This document shows, piece by piece, positions 60,044 through 64,000 of a DNA stretch of 64,000 bases. Within the stretch, counting starts at the first letter, position 1. Each line of letters begins with the position of its first letter. The DNA comes from Hymenochaete sp. R1. Taxonomy: Eukaryota; Basidiomycota; Agaricomycetes; Hymenochaetales; Hymenochaetaceae. A program made the position numbers and the translations under genes. The stretch lies in the NCBI GenBank assembly GCA_019400425.1, contig JAFREE010000001.1, positions 124,001 to 188,000 on the forward strand. Direction: 5' to 3'. The notes under the pieces were generated by a model. The model was not told the DNA's origin. It searched no databases and saw only the letters and a list, made by a program, of their open reading frames with translations.

Positions 60044-60872
60044 ATGGATCAGAACGAATTAGAGACGTACCAGGTGCAGCTGTCGCAGGTTGAGCTGGCA
60101 CTCGAATCCGATCCTGGGAATGAAGAGCTAGTCTCCCTCGCTTCAGAGTTAAAAGAGCTCATAGAACTTACAAAGCAGTCTGTCGAGCAGCTGCCTACTC
60201 CCTCGACCTCAGGATCAAATACCGCATCGAGGCCTGAATCCACTCGGAAAGCATCACAGACGAACGTACCCAGTTCGACGAAGGTATGGGCGGCGGGCGA
60301 CGAATGTTTGGCGAAGTACTCGAGCGATGGGAACTGGTACCCTGCCAAGATCACGAGTGTCGGTGGCGCGGCGGATAACCAGGTGTTCAGCATCGTGTTC
60401 AAGGGCTACAATACGACTGAGCTTGTCAAGGCCCACGAACTGAAGGCTCCTACTTCGTCGTACCTATCCGAATCATCGAAACCTTACTCCGGTGGCGCTT
60501 CGAGCAAGAGAAAGATATCGAAGGAAGAGGAAGACGAGAAGTTGCGTAAAAAGCTGAAAAATGAGAAGAAGCTCGAGGTTCGGGCCGTCAAGGCGCGAGA
60601 GCAGAATGAAAAGAAGGCGTCGTGGCAGAAATTCACGAAGAAGGCAGAAAAGAAAGGGATCAGCATTGCAGGCGTTTCGGGGACCAGTATTTTCAAAACT
60701 CCTGACAATCCGTTGGGGAAAGGTGAGTCGCATCACATCTGTAACTCATCACTCATGCGCTGATATGGTTTGTGTTGTTGAAGTTGGGGTTACCGGAAGT
60801 GGGAAAGGGATGACGGAGAATGCGTCAAGGCCAAAAAATAAGTTTGAGGCCGGTGGCTCGAGTGCTGCTTGA
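60044..60872 (+). CDS. SPF30: Splicing factor SPF30 (SMNDC1-type Tudor protein)
   Basis: SPF30 is an SMN-related Tudor protein needed for assembly of the U4/U6.U5 tri-snRNP into the spliceosome. Exon 1 is 60044-60722, the intron 60723-60783 (GTGAGT donor) and exon 2 60784-60872; about 255 residues. An N-terminal helix (LETYQVQLSQVELALESDP, LVSLASELKELIELT) matches the family. The Tudor domain is VWAAGDECLAKYSSDGNWYP, AKITSVG and FSIVFKGYNTTELV, including aromatic cage residues. A Lys/Glu-rich helix (KRKISKEEEDEKLRKKLKNEKK) and a Lys-rich C-terminus with SWQKFTKK and SIFKTPDNP follow, as in human SMNDC1. Confidence 0.92.
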
Positions 60873-62739
60873 GATAAACTGCTGTTCGTGCCTTTCCATC
60901 GCTCGAAAAAAAAGAGATATATTGATATGGCCGTCACTCGCAGACATTCATTCTATACGTTCCTCCTGCTTATACTTGTTGGCCGGCCGAGACGCTCAAT
61001 CAATCATTTCCAACGCATTAGTTACAGGTCTCCGGCAGTCCCGGGCGTGGGCACGGGTCGCGGTGCGAAAAACTTCCGTGCGGCGATGTATTGCAGCTGT
61101 TGACGGTTACGTGCTTTCCTTTGTATATTTTGACTTTATCATGGCCTCACCCGCAAACTTCTTTCTGTCCATTGGAAGGCGACACGTACAAAATTGATAT
61201 GTGTAGCGAGCAGAGCATTCATTCGTAAGCTGGAGTGTTTTTGTACGTCCTCTGATGCAATTGCAACCTTACCGTTGTACCGTCCATCTACCTTTCATAG
61301 TCTGATGATAAAGCTGCAAAACTTGTCGCCCATTCCGACCGATTATTGATTTGTAAGTCCGAATCTTGACGCTCCAACCGTTGAAGCATGGAAACATTCG
61401 TGGCCATTCGATATACTCGATATAATTGGCATAGACGAGGACCAGTCCATTCCTCTATACGGATAATACGGACAGATAGAGTTTCAGGATCGAGACGCAA
61501 AATTTACAACGCCTATAGTCTATGTACCGGCTCCGGGATAATTCGTCTACCAATCGACAAGGAGACTCGTTCTGAGGTACCAATCAGAGCAAACCCCCTT
61601 GAATAACTATGGTGGGGCACCGAACCATTTGTCCAACCGGCCATACGATATTTAGGGTAGACGTCACGACGATGATACCGGTCTCAAGAAGGAGATCAAG
61701 ATAGCGGGTAAAGTCGAAGACTCATAAGCTCGATCCAACTAAAGATGATCCAAGCGCTGCTCGCCTACGCATGCTAGCGTTGGGCGTTGGTATTTCGTAA
61801 GGAGTTGCCAGGGACCGCCTCTTGGCTGGGTCTGTTTCAAACCCCGACCAAATGCCATGTCGAGTGCAAGAAACAACGTTACTTGATCCCTGGCGCGTCA
61901 GGCCTGCCACGCCTCCTGAACTCCTACTGAAAGCTGATTTTGAATGACAGTATACAGTGGACCTTGCGCAAATTTACATTGCTACATTTCGCTACCAAAG
62001 CCTTTCAGTAAGCAGGGCAGGGCCATTCTTTCTCGGTCCGCTTGTCGGAGTACTCGGCCTTCGTCATTTGATGAGTTCGAACGGATTTCAAGTACAGAGC
62101 GACCTCTGAATGGTAACGCTGCGGATATCCACAAACCTTGAATAGGCGCGGTCAAACCTATCTATAAATCATGGTTTTACAGCTAAATCGGCCACTGGAT
62201 AAGCACTCCCTCCCACTAAGTACGCCCAAATCCATCCACGAAGGGATGTTATTGTTCAGAGGTTACACTACTATTGCACTCCCAAATAGAAATTGCTTCT
62301 CCATGACCACGGCACCATGTCTATGCATGATTCATAATCTCTGTGCCCATTGTTTGATATGCCCTCAGTTCTATAAACTCTTATAGTTGGAGTCTGCGCG
62401 ACGTGCATGTAAGCCTTGCTTGCCAATACGTCAATCGAAGTTTTGTTACCCCGCTGTTCAACTGTATATGATAGATTTGCTGAGAAAAAAGCACGTCAAT
62501 CGGCGGAGTAACCATGGGTCATTGAGAGACAGCAGAAATATTGCTGAAATTCAAGTCAACCCTGATGTGACCGGGCGTCGAGTAACGATATATGTTTTTA
62601 AGAGTTTTTTTAGGTCCCGTAGATCTGGACGCAGAAGTGCGGATCGATACATGTACACGTATATAATACAGATTTTCTTGTACATGCATTGGAAAAAGAA
62701 GGTCAAATACAACAAGCCAAGGAAATCTATCTCCGTTCT
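60873..62739. other. Long convergent intergenic region, 1.9 kb
   Basis: SPF30 and RIO2 end facing each other, with 1.9 kb between. Short ORFs (61288-61500 minus, 61388-61606 plus, 62387-62839 plus) overlap one another and carry no motif. Repetitive or transposon-like structure is not apparent by eye. I support no feature here. Confidence 0.45.

Positions 62740-64000
<1,261 letters not shown>

Noticed and set aside
61780..61870. tRNA-like stretch with a GTTTCAAACCCC segment
   Set aside because: No matching acceptor or anticodon stems could be drawn around it.

Overview
The window looks like nuclear DNA of a basidiomycete fungus, most likely a mushroom-forming Agaricomycete. Genes are dense and mostly split by many short introns (about 47-80 nt, GT-AG with CTNAN-like branch points). 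Several exons are very small. The gene set is eukaryotic housekeeping plus fungal families: an F-box family with a Cys cluster, a CSL transcription factor, an eisosome Pil1-like protein, a GT32-type glycosyltransferase and MFS sugar transporters. I saw no transposon, tRNA, rRNA or CRISPR array. Several genes had to be reconstructed by joining exons from different frames. Those models rest on splice sites, matching phase and family motifs seen in the sequence, not on transcript data.

Layout. 0-8 kb: a coiled-coil protein (+), SLX9 (-) and XRCC2 (+) sharing a 223-bp divergent promoter, then an F-box protein (-). 8-16 kb: ribulose-phosphate 3-epimerase (+), a DXD glycosyltransferase (-) and pyruvate kinase (-). 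16-24 kb: a CSL/CBF1-type transcription factor (-), an unknown acidic protein (-), a PPR protein (+) and a Mim2-like outer-membrane protein (-). 24-30.5 kb: two tandem MFS sugar transporters (+). 30.7-40 kb: an ankyrin-PH-ORD oxysterol-binding protein (+) and a DUF4203 seven-helix membrane protein (+). 40-52 kb: a GRIP-type golgin (-), mitochondrial EF-Tu (-) divergent from PEX14 (+), glycine cleavage H protein (+), complex I ESSS subunit (-), a Pil1-family protein (-) and eIF4E (-). 52-64 kb: a gene-poor stretch, a head-to-head pair of paralogous proteins with an unrecognised shared domain, SPF30 (+) and RIO2 kinase (-, cut by the window end).

Functional themes are central carbon metabolism (epimerase, pyruvate kinase, two sugar carriers), mitochondrial biogenesis (Mim2-like, EF-Tu, H protein, complex I subunit, PPR), ribosome biogenesis and translation (SLX9, RIO2, eIF4E), and membrane organisation (OSBP, golgin, Pil1, PEX14). 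This is ordinary eukaryotic synteny, not an operon or pathway cluster.

The most novel item is the head-to-head pair at 55.2-59.5 kb. Both proteins carry the same gapless 75-residue domain, encoded by exons of identical length (157 and 69 nt) with identical intron phases. Also notable are the tandem transporters that differ by four clustered introns, a GC-AG intron in the F-box gene, an SLX9 gene whose start codon is a coding exon of its own, and an LPQTP-repeat insertion in eIF4E.
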